DNA of 64,000 nucleotides from Mesorhabditis belari (lineage: Eukaryota > Nematoda > Chromadorea > Rhabditida > Rhabditidae): the NCBI GenBank assembly GCA_958450365.1, contig CAUEEP010000935.1, positions 703,501 to 767,500 on the forward strand, read 5' to 3'. The position numbers were made by a program, and so were the translations under genes. Below are positions 22,601 to 34,484 of the stretch, piece by piece. A model generated the notes under the pieces. It made no database searches and was not told the origin of the DNA. It saw only the letters and a list, made by a program, of their open reading frames with translations. Position 1 is the stretch's first letter. Each line of letters opens with the position of its first letter.

Positions 22601-24060
22601 TAATGACGGCGCGGAGTGTTGCGTAGTCTAGCGTTAAACGAGTTTTTCTCGACACTGGTTTATGCTACAAGGTGCGCTTAGGTATCAAAAAAAATAGCTG
22701 AAATTCAGGGCTATTTTTCGATATCGAAGACGCATTTTTTGAAAGTAGGGGCGCTTTGAAAAAAAATGAAATACGAAAAAATTTTGTGACTACGCGACTG
22801 TACGGGGGAGGGGGTAGGGTATTATTACAGTATTTACGGTAGTTTTATTTGCACAAACCATTTACAGAAGCGGGTAACGGAGTTTCATCTTTCGAGAGAA
22901 TCACGAGGGAACACGTTGCATCAAAGCCGATTCCCTGAAGTTTTTGCGGTACTTCGGCATTTTTGCCTTGCCAACCAAAACAGAATAAATGTAAATTTCC
23001 TTCAGCTTTTCTCTATTTTTCTGGGGACGGCCCGCCGCGGAGTTTGGCCAATAGTATATCATACACTTTTTAATAACTTTCGGCTCTTCTTTTCTTTCGG
23101 TGGTTTCACCATAAAACTTGAGGACTGGATGGTTTTCAAAACGACCCCCCCGTGCAGTCAAAGGGAATGTCACTTTTCCTTTTTTCCAAAATGTAGGGGT
23201 CTTCAGCTTTCGATGTATAACCTCATATCATCTATTCGTATCTTGAGAATTTACAAAGGTAAGGGCGCAATCTAAGGGGCCAAATATTATAAATGACTTT
23301 ATTAGGTTCATTAATTCTAGCTTAAATCTATTCAAAACATATCAAAGCTAGGATAAAAATGTTAAAATTCAATGAAGTACGATGTCGATGATCAATTTGC
23401 ATATTAACTTTTTGGTGAGGCAAAGATGCCGAAGTACCGTTTTGGCATTGAATTGGGATCAGATATTTTGTTTTTCTAAGGCACTTTGAATCATCCACTA
23501 ACCTACCAATACATCTTCTTTTCGAACTTCACTATTTTCAATAGCCTTTAGCACTGATGTACAAACGGCTGACCAAATCTCTTCAGAAGACTGTTCGATG
23601 TATTTTGACTGAGGGTAGAAGAGCTAAAAATACTAATCATAATTGTTATTTGAATACCGTAAATACTGTAATAGTACCGCACCCCCCTCGTACAGTCGCG
23701 TAGTCGCAAAAGTTTTTTCGTATTTCATTTTTTTCAAAGCGCCCGTACTTTCAAAAAATGCGTCTTTGGTATCAAAAAATAGCTGAAATTCAGGGCTATT
23801 TTTTGATACCTAAGCGCGCATTGTAGCATAAACCAGTGTCGAGAAAAACTCGTTCAAAGCTAGACTACGCAACACTCCGCACCGTCATTATGGGGTGTGG
23901 GGTGCTATTACAGTATTTACGGCAGCTTTTCATTGTAGCTAAGAAATTGTGATCTTACCTGAATCTGTTGAGTTGCTTGCGCAAAAAGAGACCCATTTTG
24001 ATCGAAAATCCCAGCTCGGACACTCGTCGTGCCCACGTCAACTCCAACAAAATAGGGCAT
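19651..24060 (-). CDS. FGGY-family carbohydrate kinase (FGGY/ribulokinase type)
   Basis: ATP-dependent sugar kinase in the class of animal FGGY proteins (D-ribulokinase-like). Six exons join in frame: 23,959-24,060, 23,507-23,623, 22,859-22,934, 22,035-22,547, 21,438-21,527 and 19,651-20,375, about 540 residues, close to the roughly 550 of animal homologues. The N-terminus has the phosphate loop [15 protein letters not shown]; then come [100 protein letters not shown] and the second nucleotide motif [18 protein letters not shown]. The catalytic Asp region and Gly-rich loops are intact. Every intron except the first part of intron 2 is dominated by mobile DNA, but no coding break is seen. Start chosen because it begins directly with the phosphate-binding strand, as in homologues. 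Confidence 0.92.
20869..21079. mobile_element. MITE family C, copy 1 (decayed right end)
   Basis: Starts TACCGTATTTTCTCTAAACG; body matches 21,215-21,436 and 57,057-57,279 (shared CGAAATCTCGAGAACCGCTT, ACTCGGCTCG). The right end reads CTACTATTAGAGAAAAGCCG instead of the full inverted repeat. In FGGY intron 5. Confidence 0.75.
21215..21436. mobile_element. MITE family C, copy 2, touching an exon
   Basis: 222 bp, from TACCGTATTTCCTCTCATAG to CTATTAGAGAAAATACGGTA. Its right end touches FGGY exon 5 (low edge 21,438). Read on the gene strand, the 5' splice site is CCAG-GTACCGTATTTT: only the first G lies outside the MITE plus its TA. Confidence 0.85.
21836..21915 (+). ncRNA. tRNA-like sequence (A box/B box), intronic
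   Basis: GGTGTAGTGGATAAGAG resembles a tRNA A box, and CTCGGGTTCGATCTC, 45 bp on, a B box. Stems do not pair fully; probably a pseudogene or SINE head. In FGGY intron 4. Confidence 0.4.
22568..22841. mobile_element. MITE family A, copy 3
   Basis: Ends TACCGTAAATACTGTAAGAG and TACAGTATTTACGGTA. The intron holding it (22,548-22,858) is 311 bp; 274 of these are MITE, leaving about 37. Confidence 0.88.
23655..23924. mobile_element. MITE family A, copy 4
   Basis: 270 bp, opposite orientation to copy 3; ends TACCGTAAATACTGTAATAG and CAGTATTTACGGCA. It makes up most of FGGY intron 1 (23,624-23,958), leaving about 65 bp. Confidence 0.88.
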
Positions 24061-24641
24061 CTAAGAAAAGATGGAAAATGGAAATTTTCTAATTTTTGGT
24101 TGCATTATAAGATTATAAGGAACAATCAAAAGTAAAAATGGTGAGTTTTCATTAAATAAAATTCTAGAGCACGGGTTTTGTTTAAATTGAAACACTGCTT
24201 AAAGAAGTTCATTTTTCAAATACTTTGGATAATCTAGAACCATCTTCGCGAATTTTGTTTGAGAAGAACACTTTATTTCAACTAGCCCACAAGTGAAGAC
24301 TAATCGATAAAACGAATAGAGAACAAACAAAAACGATACAACAAATAACACTGAACTTTCTTAAATTTTCTATTCATTGTATCAAGGGAAGAACCCGAAA
24401 CAAACACGATGAAACACCACAAGATTGACTATAAAAAAAAGAATGGGGAAAAAATGGGAAAAACAATTCAAATATCGGAAGTCTGATGAGCAGTTTGGGA
24501 ATTTTGACTAAAAGTCTAAGAAAATTCGATAGTTTGAATAAATCTCTGAACAAACAAAAAAAAAACAAAAAATAGAATTTGCCTAAAACCTTTTGACAAG
24601 AACAAGGATATGTTTTGTGAAAAGGAGGACAGGAAATGGCT
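24061..24641. other. Intergenic gap between FGGY and IDE genes
   Basis: AT-rich, about 580 bp. It holds the 5' flank of the FGGY gene and the 3' flank of the IDE gene; poly-T/A tracts near 24,555 but no clear element. The minus-strand frame 24,374-24,655 is low complexity. Confidence 0.5.
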
Positions 24642-27600
24642 TTAAATTTTAGCATTCGGAAGCTCGTTTTCTTCGCTGAGATCGCTCAAATAGTGAGCAC
24701 CGGGTGGAGGGATTTCGACTTTTGGACGAGGATGAGCCCAAAGGGGAAGACCTGATCGGAAAGAGTCGATGCAACGGATTTCACGCTGAAAGGAAAAATG
24801 AATTCGATATCTTTTACAGTATGGATGTTGGATTTTGACAGTATTCTGGAGACAACTGGATAGTCTGTAATACCAAATTGCTCTGGCAAATGAGTACATT
24901 CAATTTTCAGTGGAAATATGGCTCGTTCTCAGCTTGAAAAATTTCGTTTTACTTTAGAATTCGCATGTCTATAAACTGATTGATGCTAAAAACATATTAG
25001 TGAATGAACTAAAATTATTTGATTTCAAATTCCACGCTCAAACTCCATTTACCTCCGATGCTTTCTCGGCTGCGACCGCTTCTTTGGTGTCACCACTTCC
25101 ATGAACCATCACTAAAAAAATTATTTGAATTAAAATCAAATCAAAATTGTAATGTAATCAAGATTTTACTCACTCATAAAATTTTAAGATCACTCACCAA
25201 TCAATTTCCTTCTTTCCTTTGCATCTTTGCCGATTCGAAGATCGAAAAACTCGACGAGATCTTCTTTTGTGAACTTTCGCAAGAGTTCCACTTCGTCGAC
25301 AGCTGTAAAAGCTCATTGATTTTTCAAAAACTGGATCAAAGTTAGAGAAAATTATTAAGCTTTTCCCCACCTCTTGTGAAATCATATTCCCGTGACTCAA
25401 TTTCATTCCAGAACCGGATGAATCGCTGTCCAAGAGTCTTCGGCTTTTCGAGACGCTAAAATAACATTGAAGATCTTATTTTAGTTCTTATTACAGGATT
25501 TATAAAATATATAAAAGTTATAATAAAAGCTTGTTAGTAAAAACCTTTGTAGCAAGAGCCTCTTTGTGATTGTTGAAATCAGTCTCAGACATCTCAAGGA
25601 TTGAGCTCTGGAAATTTGGTGTTGCATTAGAAAGCTTCAGTTTATAAATCAAAACTAATCGCGTTAAAAAACGATTTCTCAACGAACCCTAGCCATCTCA
25701 AGATATGCTTCAATTCTCTCTTCAACAAAATCCGGAGTTTTCGGCCCTTGAATGAGCAATTCCAATGATTGAGTGCCCGAGAAACGGCGAGCACCCGTGT
25801 GCACGATATAGCCTGAACAATGGAATTGTGAATGAAATCGACCCAGTTTTCGATCTACTTTTGCAACTCACCCAATTGCTCGTTTGTCCTCAGCACATTG
25901 AATGCATGTTCTTGCATACATTGCACCAATAGTTCGAGTAGAACGTTGCCACGATTTTCCTAAAAAAAACCATTCTTAACACTATGCCAATTTTTTATAG
26001 CCACTCAAGAAAAACCAACCAAGACACCACATTGTAGAAGAAGATCGACGCAGGAGACGGGGTGGGTTGGTTGGAAATGTCGGAAGACGAAATCACTTCC
26101 TAAAGGAGTAAAGTTGAAAATAAAACAGTCAGCTGCAGGCAATGGAGTGAATTCGAATTTGTTTACCAATCGACAATTGATGATCCCTCTTCAAATCGCA
26201 TTCATTTGCATACAACGGTCTTGATGGGATTGGAATCGATCGCAACTCGGATAGGACTGTCTCCGACAGGTCCAACACTTCCTAAACATATTGTAGTATT
26301 CATCTTATATCTAATTTTCTTATTTAATTATCTATCTCTTATATCTAAATTTATCCATCTTGCACTCACCTGTTCAATTGTATTTCCATGAACAAAGACC
26401 TCGACGTGAAAACCGCGAAGAGCTTTTTCCAGGAATTGTTCCACATCTTGCACGGTGACATCTAAGAAAAAAAAGAGTAGGATTTGTCGTCTTTATCACT
26501 TTTTTAGCATTACCTGCACAACAAGCCAACAATTGCTCTTTGCTCCAATATTTCTGCGCTGTCAACAAAAGATGATAATGCTGAGAAAGGGAATATGGTT
26601 GCCCGTGCGAGAAATTCCTCAACGATCGTCTCATTTCCTCTTTGAGAACGTTGAAACGAAGGGGATCTACAATAAAATAGATTAGATGAAACAGTTAACG
26701 AGATCTAATTCCGACAATTTATATTCATTCAACCAACCAGGCTTAAAGTGAATCATTCGTCGCACGAGGTCTCGGACGAAAAGATTTTGCTTCTCATCAT
26801 ATCCACGAACCTGTAAAAGTTCTCGTTCTAAACGTACGAAGAGGTTCTCAACGAGTTTAACTGCCAGAAATCGCTAAAAACATACCCGAATCTCGATTCC
26901 ATTGTATCCAATGTCGATTGAATGTGAGAGTCCAGCCAACATGGGATTGTACGTTTCTTCAGCCAAAGCATCCTGAAAATTGAATAAACATTATTGCTAT
27001 CAAAATTTAACTAGAGAAAGCTTTTTTGATTCTTGATCCGATTCAATTTTTAAACTCACCAAAAGACAGGTGGTGAAAACTCCTCCAATCACCGTTGAGA
27101 GCGGATCCGAGACAATTGTTGGTGAGGTGACATTAATCTGAAACGATTCAGAGTTGATTGTGTGAATAAAAATAGGTAAGTAGAGTGAACTCTGCGATTC
27201 GAAATGAATACCTTTGTGATTTTCTTCGGCAAATGAAACTCGTCATCTTGTTTGAACCAAACTCTCAACCATTGATCGTCTCGAATGAGGCGGGGAGAAG
27301 AAATTCTGAAAAAGAGGTGCTTTCCATTGTTTTTCTATAATTTCATAAAGATTCTTATAACACTAACTCATTTTTGCCGGTTTCCTTGATCTCGAAATTT
27401 GTTGCAACGTATTCATTTCTCTCGGGCATCGACAAATTTGGATGTACTTCGTCAAGAGCAGCTGTGAAACGATCCATTTTTTCCTGAAAGAAGGAGTTGC
27501 TCTGTTGAATGATTTTAGTTCTCATGTTAATACTAGCTAGTACTAGTTTCGATAGAGAACTAACAAAGTATAAAGAGTAGCACACCACGACATTATTAAC

Positions 27601-30600
27601 ACATTCACGACGACGGCATTTTGAGCGTACGGTCGCGTCGTCGTTAATTGTTTTACTGAGAATTTGGAGAACATTCAAAGATAAACCAAATTATTATAGT
27701 CATTCGATAGCTCTGAATCTTCTCTTGATAACTAGTACAAAGTTACCGAGAACTTCTTGCGAAATAAGGAACAAAATTTCTTAAAAACTAAACTAAAAAA
27801 AACTTTAGTTTACGTAAACATGACCGTCATTAGTACGTCGTATCGTCGTGAATTTGTTAAATTGTCATTTCAATGTGTTAAACTTTAAATATAAAACATT
27901 CATTACCTTTGAAATTTGCGTAATCCTCATCTCTGTGCCATAGATCGGTTCATTTGTGTTATCCGGTTGACCCTAAACATTTATTTGAAATCCCAAATAG
28001 TTTTATCCAGATACGATGTTACTCTTTCTAATCTTTCCAAATAATCTTCTAATTTCTAAATGCTAAAAAATCTTTCTAAAACCTACCGCAAATTTCTTGG
28101 CCACCACTCGACAAATCATATTTTCTGGACGCATCGACTCGAGAAGAGCCGTGATGATTTCTGAATTGGAAAAATTTAATGTTTCAATGCATTCAAGAAA
28201 TAAATGAACAGTTGAAATTCTAGTATTTGATAAATTTGTAAAAGAAAGTTCCACCTGGTTTAAAATCGGGCATCAGATAATTCCTTGAGAGAACACTATC
28301 GAAGCTCGAATATTGCAAATCACTTGACAGCATTGTCACATAGCTCATCGGGCTTTCTTTGTCCTGAAAAAAAACAAAATATGATTGCTGAAAACTATTC
28401 TATATTAGTATAAAGTTTTCTTTAATCAAAAAAAAATTGTTTGACACTCGATCAAAATTCGAATCTATATATACTCCCCTTGAATCGAAATTTCATTTCT
28501 CCCAGCTCGGCCAACTCCTCTTGGATCCATTTTTGAGGGCCGGTACTGGAAATGGATTTTTGTAGGTAAGATCTTGTAAACCTATATCCTTTTTACTTCA
28601 TATTCTTGCCATATCAAAGAACTAACCTCTTAATCAATCCGATCTCGTTGAAGATCAACGCGATGATCTCATCCACATTCTCGAGTCCATCTAAATTTTC
28701 TTATTGGATAGTTTTCAAAATAAAGTCAAATAAAACTATGCTTTTTTGTTAGCCAACCTTGACTCAAATCAACGACAATCGTGAATTTCCCAAAGCCGGC
28801 AGCGATTGCGTTGTGGCCAGCGCTCAGGGAGCTCACCCATCCACGTCTTTTCAGCTCTGACAGAAGACTCCCGGGGCCCTCGTGACCGATGAGATGAGCT
28901 GAAAAAATGAATTTTTGAGAAGCAGCCGGAAACGCAAACCGAGCTATGATGAATTGCATAATTGAATCGAGCTTTCAGGCTGTCAAACTTGAAACTTTCT
29001 TTCAGCTATTGAGATACTTTATTATTTTCCTTTAAATTAAAAAATTTATGCGCGTGTTAAAAATATCTACTTATGAATTTGATTACGATTGTTACAACCT
29101 ACAAATGTAATGAGCTGGTTGACTGCATTGCTCATCACGGAGATCTGGATATGGGAAAGTGACAGTGAGTGAGCTATTGTCTTTGATTGGGACAACCTGC
29201 AAATGGTGAATGGATGATAGTTATGAACTTTGTGATATGGGGAAAAGCTAATTAAGCTTTTACTTTTCTATTAAGCCCAATCATTGAGCTTTTCCACCGA
29301 CTAACCTCGACCATTTTCCCGCATTCCTCCGGCCCATATGGATGTTCGTCCCAAACGTGGCGAGGAACATTCTTGTTCTTGATCTCACCTGGAAATTTTG
29401 GTTTTGAAATCAAAGATTTACCACAAAATATACAAGAACATAACTTTTTGTAGCTATGAAACTCACTAAAGCCAAGCTCTTCCAAATAAGATTCAAGAGT
29501 GTCCAAAGGTTCGCAGCCAAGAATAGACAAAGACATGCTGAAATTTGGGAAGTGCAAAAGTTTACCAAAACAAATGAAAGGCAAGAATTTTCAAAACTCA
29601 CATATTACTCGAATAGTATTTCCGATGGAATTCCAACAGCGCCTCTCTTGGTTCAACTCCTTTTTGCCTTGCTTCTTCCAAAAGCGTCACTTTGTTTCCA
29701 GTTCCGAATTTCCCGTGATCATGGCCCGGTTTCGAGAGATTTCTGAAAGATTTTATAGTTTTGTTTTGACTTCTTATCTTGTTTTAAAATTATTTAATTG
29801 CCCACCTATCAATCTGCAGTGCTCTCCAGTTGTCGTTGTTGAGATTGTTTGAATGTTCGCTGTCAACAGCACACACCTGAAAGAGATCTGTAATAAGGTG
29901 AGTTCAAAAACATAGCGTTCTACTAAAACAAGAATTTGGTGATAGCAGAGATCTTCTACTGATTGATCTCAGCAAAGCAGGAAAATTCTCAGCAAAATTT
30001 CCAACCTCTCTTTCAGTAGCACTTTCGGTGAACTGTGGAGCCAAGAAGAATTGCGCAAAACGATCCAAAGCACCCTGGAATAATAAAAGTTTTCTACAAC
30101 CGTTAACACATTTGCGACGACGACATTTTGGAGCGTACAGTCATGTAGTCGTTAATACTGATAATTTGATCAACATTCAAAGATAAACTAAACTATTGGG
30201 TCAATGCATCTGAAATGGCTAATCCATGTAAATTTCTCCACCAGTGTAGCTACCTAATTTCTGTTCAGTTAGAATAAAAAGTTATAATCTTAAGCCAATA
30301 AAAGCGGGGCAACCTTTTGAATTGAAATGAAATGATGGAGAAACCATTTGATCATTCGAGTTCACTCAACTTTGACGTTCTTTTGTGCCAAAGTTCTATT
30401 AGCTCGATATTTTTTTAATCAACATGGTTCTATTCAAAGATTTCAGTGAATTTTATCAATATGATTTTTGAGTTTTGAAAATAATTTGAAGCAATAAAGC
30501 CTGGGATATCTTAATGAATTAGCTTTTTATTGGAAACGCGCATGAAAATCATGATTGCTTGAAATAGTTTGTCCAATGGCTGGAATCTTTGGTCAACAAA

Positions 30601-32126
30601 GCTGATAATTGCATAACTTTTCATTAGCAACAAATCATAAAAGAACTTTTTGAAATCTGGTGATTGGTTGGCGGAGTGTGGAAAAATTTAGCCATTTCAT
30701 ATGCATTTACCCCATAATAGAAGAGCCGGCTCTTCTTTTTTTCAATCTCCCTCGAAAATTCTTTTTTGTGCCCTAACAACAGTATAACCCCATTTGCAGA
30801 GTGGATTTTCATCCGGTTTTCGACGTCATTAAGCTTTTTAGTATATAACTATTATTTAAAGCCTTTGGAAGTCCATAAAAACTTGAGTTTACGCAAAAAT
30901 AATCGTCATTAATACGAACGACCCACCGTCGTGAATGTGTAAAATAATCTCAAATCCTCACCGGTAGCTCATTCGGTTTGATGTCAAAATGATAATTCGT
31001 ATTGTCGGATGAAGTGAAAGCATTTGTCATTCCCCCGTGTGATGAGATGAATTTCGAGTACTCGTTTTCCGATGGATACTAAAAAAATAGAAATTTGAAG
31101 GCCCGCTTAATTGTCTTTACAATTACAATTACAATTCAACTTATTGATCCGGTTAATTTTGAAAGAATATCTACAAATCCCCAGTTAAACATTAGCACTA
31201 GTTCTTGATTTGATTTTTCTTATCTTTTAATATCCAAAATGACATCATTCCCAATTTTCCTCTCTAACTTTTCGGTTTACCTTATCTGTTCCCAAAAAGA
31301 GCATGTGTTCACAGAAATGGGCCGTCCCTGGGAGCTCCCATGGATCCATCAAATGACCTAAAATGAGTCTTGTTATTGAAATTGTTACTGAATTGGGTAC
31401 TTGTGACTTTTTTGCCGGCCACTTTACATCAGCTATATCAATTTGCATTTGAGTATGGCCTCCAAAAAATAACCGCGTACTCATGCCATTTCCCTTCTTA
31501 AATGTAAACCTAGACGCATTCAAATTTCGCTGCAAAGTTTATTTGCAAATTTGCAATTTCAAAGCAAAATTGGCATATGCTAATGTTGCCCCGCCAAAAA
31601 GTCACATATACCCTGGATTATCACCGAATCCATTAAAATTCCCCAAAAACTTCACCCACCAACATTCACATCGATCCCGGCCGCACTTTTGTCTGCTTTC
31701 GGATCAGAAATGAGAAGAACGCGGAGACCGTTTGTCAACTCCAAGCCACGATACTGAAAAGATTTAATACTGGCTCTATTCTGAAGCTTTTAAAAGATTC
31801 AAATATAAACTCGATACCTCTCTTGCATCTTGTGCTCCTTTCACAATATTGTCATATCTTTTGACGACAATTCCCGGTTTTGCCATTTTCGTTGCCGTTG
31901 TCGAATAGAGACGACTCGTCGTGATGAATAAAAGACGGAAAGTTGATGGGGAGAGCCTGGAATTTAAGAATTTTTTCAACAAAACTGTTTAAAATCTGAG
32001 GTAACAAGAATTTCTTCAAAACAACGTTGAAACCGACCTATTGAAACTTGTCCCCGCTGATGAAAAAGCTCTAAAAGCTGATGGAACTTTTAGAGATTTG
32101 AGCAGTGACGCAGCAAAAAACGGCAT
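24642..32126 (-). CDS. Insulin-degrading enzyme (insulysin), M16A metalloprotease
   Basis: Zinc metalloprotease of the inverzincin class, which degrades insulin, amyloid and other small peptides in a closed chamber. About 25-30 short exons read in order: leader [10 protein letters not shown] (32,126), [40 protein letters not shown], then the inverted zinc motif [11 protein letters not shown] (31,302-31,319), [30 protein letters not shown], the third zinc-ligand Glu region [37 protein letters not shown], the middle domains, [13 protein letters not shown], and the C-terminal [16 protein letters not shown] region that shapes substrate exit, ending PNAKI at 24,642. Length and order match the ~1,000-residue family and no break is seen. 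Exons 1-2 (32,038-32,126; 31,818-31,956) give a Ser/Arg/Phe-rich leader ahead of MAKPG, a likely mitochondrial presequence as in animal IDE; starting at MAKPG would give a cytosolic form. Confidence 0.93.
27594..27868. mobile_element. MITE family E (TTAACACATTCACGACGA), copy 1
   Basis: Left end TTAACACATTCACGACGACG, right end CGTCGTGAATTTGTTAAA. Non-coding, within an IDE intron (between exons near 27,480 and 27,900). Confidence 0.7.
30108..30945. mobile_element. MITE family E, copy 2 (longer, about 840 bp)
   Basis: Begins TTAACACATTTGCGACGACG and ends ACCGTCGTGAATGTGTAAAA; the ends match 27,594-27,868 (shared GAGCGTAC, ACATTCAAAGATAAAC, TTGAGTTTACG). The interior is longer and has no coding sense. 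Lies in an IDE intron. Confidence 0.65.
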
Positions 32127-32454
32127 AAACTGAAAATGAAAATGAATGGGAAGAATGCGGAATTATTGGAAGCAGATGGACTTTCGAGTAATTGATTGGA
32201 ATGGGGGAATTATTGGGTACAGTTTATGAATGGAATGCCAAGATAAACAATTAAGTTCAGACAATTCAGTTAATAACTAACTTCCCTTACCTAACACCTT
32301 TAGATCTACCAACCCTTTTCTAAAAATGATTTCACACGAAACCCAAGACGAAAGAACAAGAAGATCGCGCGGTGGCAGATTGTTTAGATTTGCGTTTTAG
32401 TTAAAAGGAATTGGTTAGGTTGAGTGGTACTTTGGTGATTTGGAGGGGCCACTT

Positions 32455-32775
32455 TATCCTGGCTTAGTTGGATCTAATGTCTTGAGTGCTTGTATTGATA
32501 CCTTTTATCTACCTATTCTAGAGTAATCAAATAGGCTTATACTTTTAGAGCATTTACAATATGTTTCAAGTTTCATATTGTCGCTTTTATTTGATTTTTC
32601 AAGTGTAAGTAGTTTTGAGGTAGCGTTTGGTGGTTAAAGTACATGCGATTAGGCTAAAAAAACTTGCTAAAATAGTCACTAATCTATTAAGTATATTTGA
32701 TTACTCTAGAATAGATAAAAAGTATGGATAAAACCACTCAAAACATTAGTCTCAACTCAGCCAGGATAAAAGTGA
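32455..32775. mobile_element. MITE-like inverted repeat upstream of IDE
   Basis: TTTATCCTGGCTTAGTTGG at the left is answered by CAACTCAGCCAGGATAAAA at the right; inside, CTATTCTAGAGTAATCAAAT pairs with GATTACTCTAGAATAGAT. The duplicate of this region at 5,056 stops exactly where this element begins. Confidence 0.65.
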
Positions 32776-33022
32776 CGCCTCCCAACCACGAAAGTGCCAG
32801 TTGAGTTTATACGGCACGTGTGAATGAATTCAAAACAATCGAATGAAAAGAGCCGAAAAGAAAACGAAATGAAACCGTATCAGAATTTTAAGCAACAAAC
32901 CATGGGCAAACAATACCAAAAGGAGGGAACGAACAAGGGGAGAGAGTACTTTAAAAACGCGCTACAAAAACATTATTTTAAATTTTAAATAAATTTTACG
33001 AAAGGGGAAAACAGCGGGACTC
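32776..33022. other. Upstream flank, no gene seen
   Basis: AT-rich intergenic DNA between the IDE-proximal MITE and the fold-back element; no exon, tRNA or repeat end recognised. Confidence 0.4.
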
Positions 33023-33417
33023 GGGGGTGGGACAAATGCGACCTTTTTTTTGTTGGAAAAGGCCTTCGGCAAGGCCGTAGAGCTTCAAAAATATTCCCAT
33101 ATAAGGGAATCGTATGCGTAGATTCCGAATTTCGACAAATCAGACCTCGCTGACACGTCAAATTTGCGCTAAAAGGCAAAAACTGCGGAAAAGCGTTAAG
33201 TTGCGTAGTTTTTGCCTTTTAGCCCAAATTTGACGTGTCAGCGAGGTCTGATTTGTCGAAATTCGGAATCTACGCATACGATTCCCTTCTATGACATTTT
33301 CTTCTATGACATTTTAAACATTTTTGAAGCTCTACGACCTTTCCTAAGGCCTTTTCCAGCAAAAAAAGGTGCGCAAATGTCCAGGTGCGCAAAAAAAGGC
33401 CGCATTTGTCCCACCCC
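33023..33417. mobile_element. GTGGGACAAATGCGACC fold-back element, 395 bp
   Basis: Almost perfect palindrome: left arm 33,023-33,200, right arm 33,205-33,417, sharing GACGTGTCAGCGAGGTCTGA and GAATCTACGCATACGATTCC. A 10-bp direct repeat GCGGGACTCG flanks it (33,013 and 33,416), as expected of a Mutator-type target duplication. No protein encoded. Confidence 0.85.
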
Positions 33418-33720
33418 GCGGGACTCGGTATAAAAGCCGAACAAAGTTTCCGATTTCATCATGGAATGAAAGAAAATGAAAAGAATGGCAAAAGGGAATT
33501 TTGTGCGGGGTACGGTAGCGCATCCACTCTTTAGAAAACAAATCGCGCCGCTTTTGCGACAGTCCCTTAAAACCATAGATCAAATCAATAAGAATCTAAT
33601 TCAGTTAAGCTAAGCTTTCTGTTCATGTTATGTTCCAAAGTTCGCTACTTACAACATTGTTGAAAATTTGAATCAAAGCTGAATCCAAGCTACGAAAATC
33701 TTTAGAAATCGAACAGAATG
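33418..33720. repeat. Source partner of the 7,000-7,320 duplicate
   Basis: Same sequence as 7,000-7,320 in opposite orientation, lacking the fold-back element insertion there. It contains CTCGGTATAAAAGCC. Confidence 0.7.
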
Positions 33721-34480
33721 AGAACAAACAATACAATGCGATCCGAGTTGAGAGTTTTTTCTCTTAATTTTACGACACCCATTGAGAATTTTAGTGAGAA
33801 TCGTGAGAATCGATCTTAATTCTAATCTTAAAGAAATTCTAGTCAAGATTTTCTTTCTTATTTTGTTTTTCTAGAAACAATTCTACTTTGAATGGACTAG
33901 GATTACGACTAAAATCAAGAGAAATCAAGAGAAACATTCAAGATTTGTCGACTCACCAATTTAAATGAAATCAAAGCCGAATTGAATCGATGAGCGATTT
34001 AATCCCCTGAAATTCGTGTCTTTTGGAGAATTTAAAATAAGAAATATAGAAAAAAAAGGAATTATCAATTAATCATCGCCATGACGATCAAAGAGGAAGA
34101 GTAATTAGAAGTTTGGACAGAAATTTGTTGAAGAAAGCACAAATTGTTTGCGTAATTTGGTGTGTTCGTATTCGGATTTGAATAATGGGTTGAAAACGAT
34201 TAAATTTTGCTGAATCAACTTTTCCGAGAAATTCTCTTATCAATATTGGGGAATAGTGCTTTTGAATAGTCAGGGCTATTTTTCTCAAAGTGGTCCAGTA
34301 AATTTTGGTTCTAAACTTTTGTTACAAGAATTATTTTAGTCTAATAAACTGTATAACTTTATCTGCTTTATAGTTAGCTTTACTTTTCTCTAATGATTCG
34401 CAGAATTCTTGATTTTAGTCGAAACTTATTAGAAAACTACCAAGATAATCTGATAACAAGATTCACTTTGTATGATAGTT
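33720..34480. other. No gene seen
   Basis: AT-rich DNA with no splice-bounded frame; the minus frame near 34,090-34,290 has no recognisable domain. Confidence 0.4.
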
Positions 34481-34484
34481 TTCG

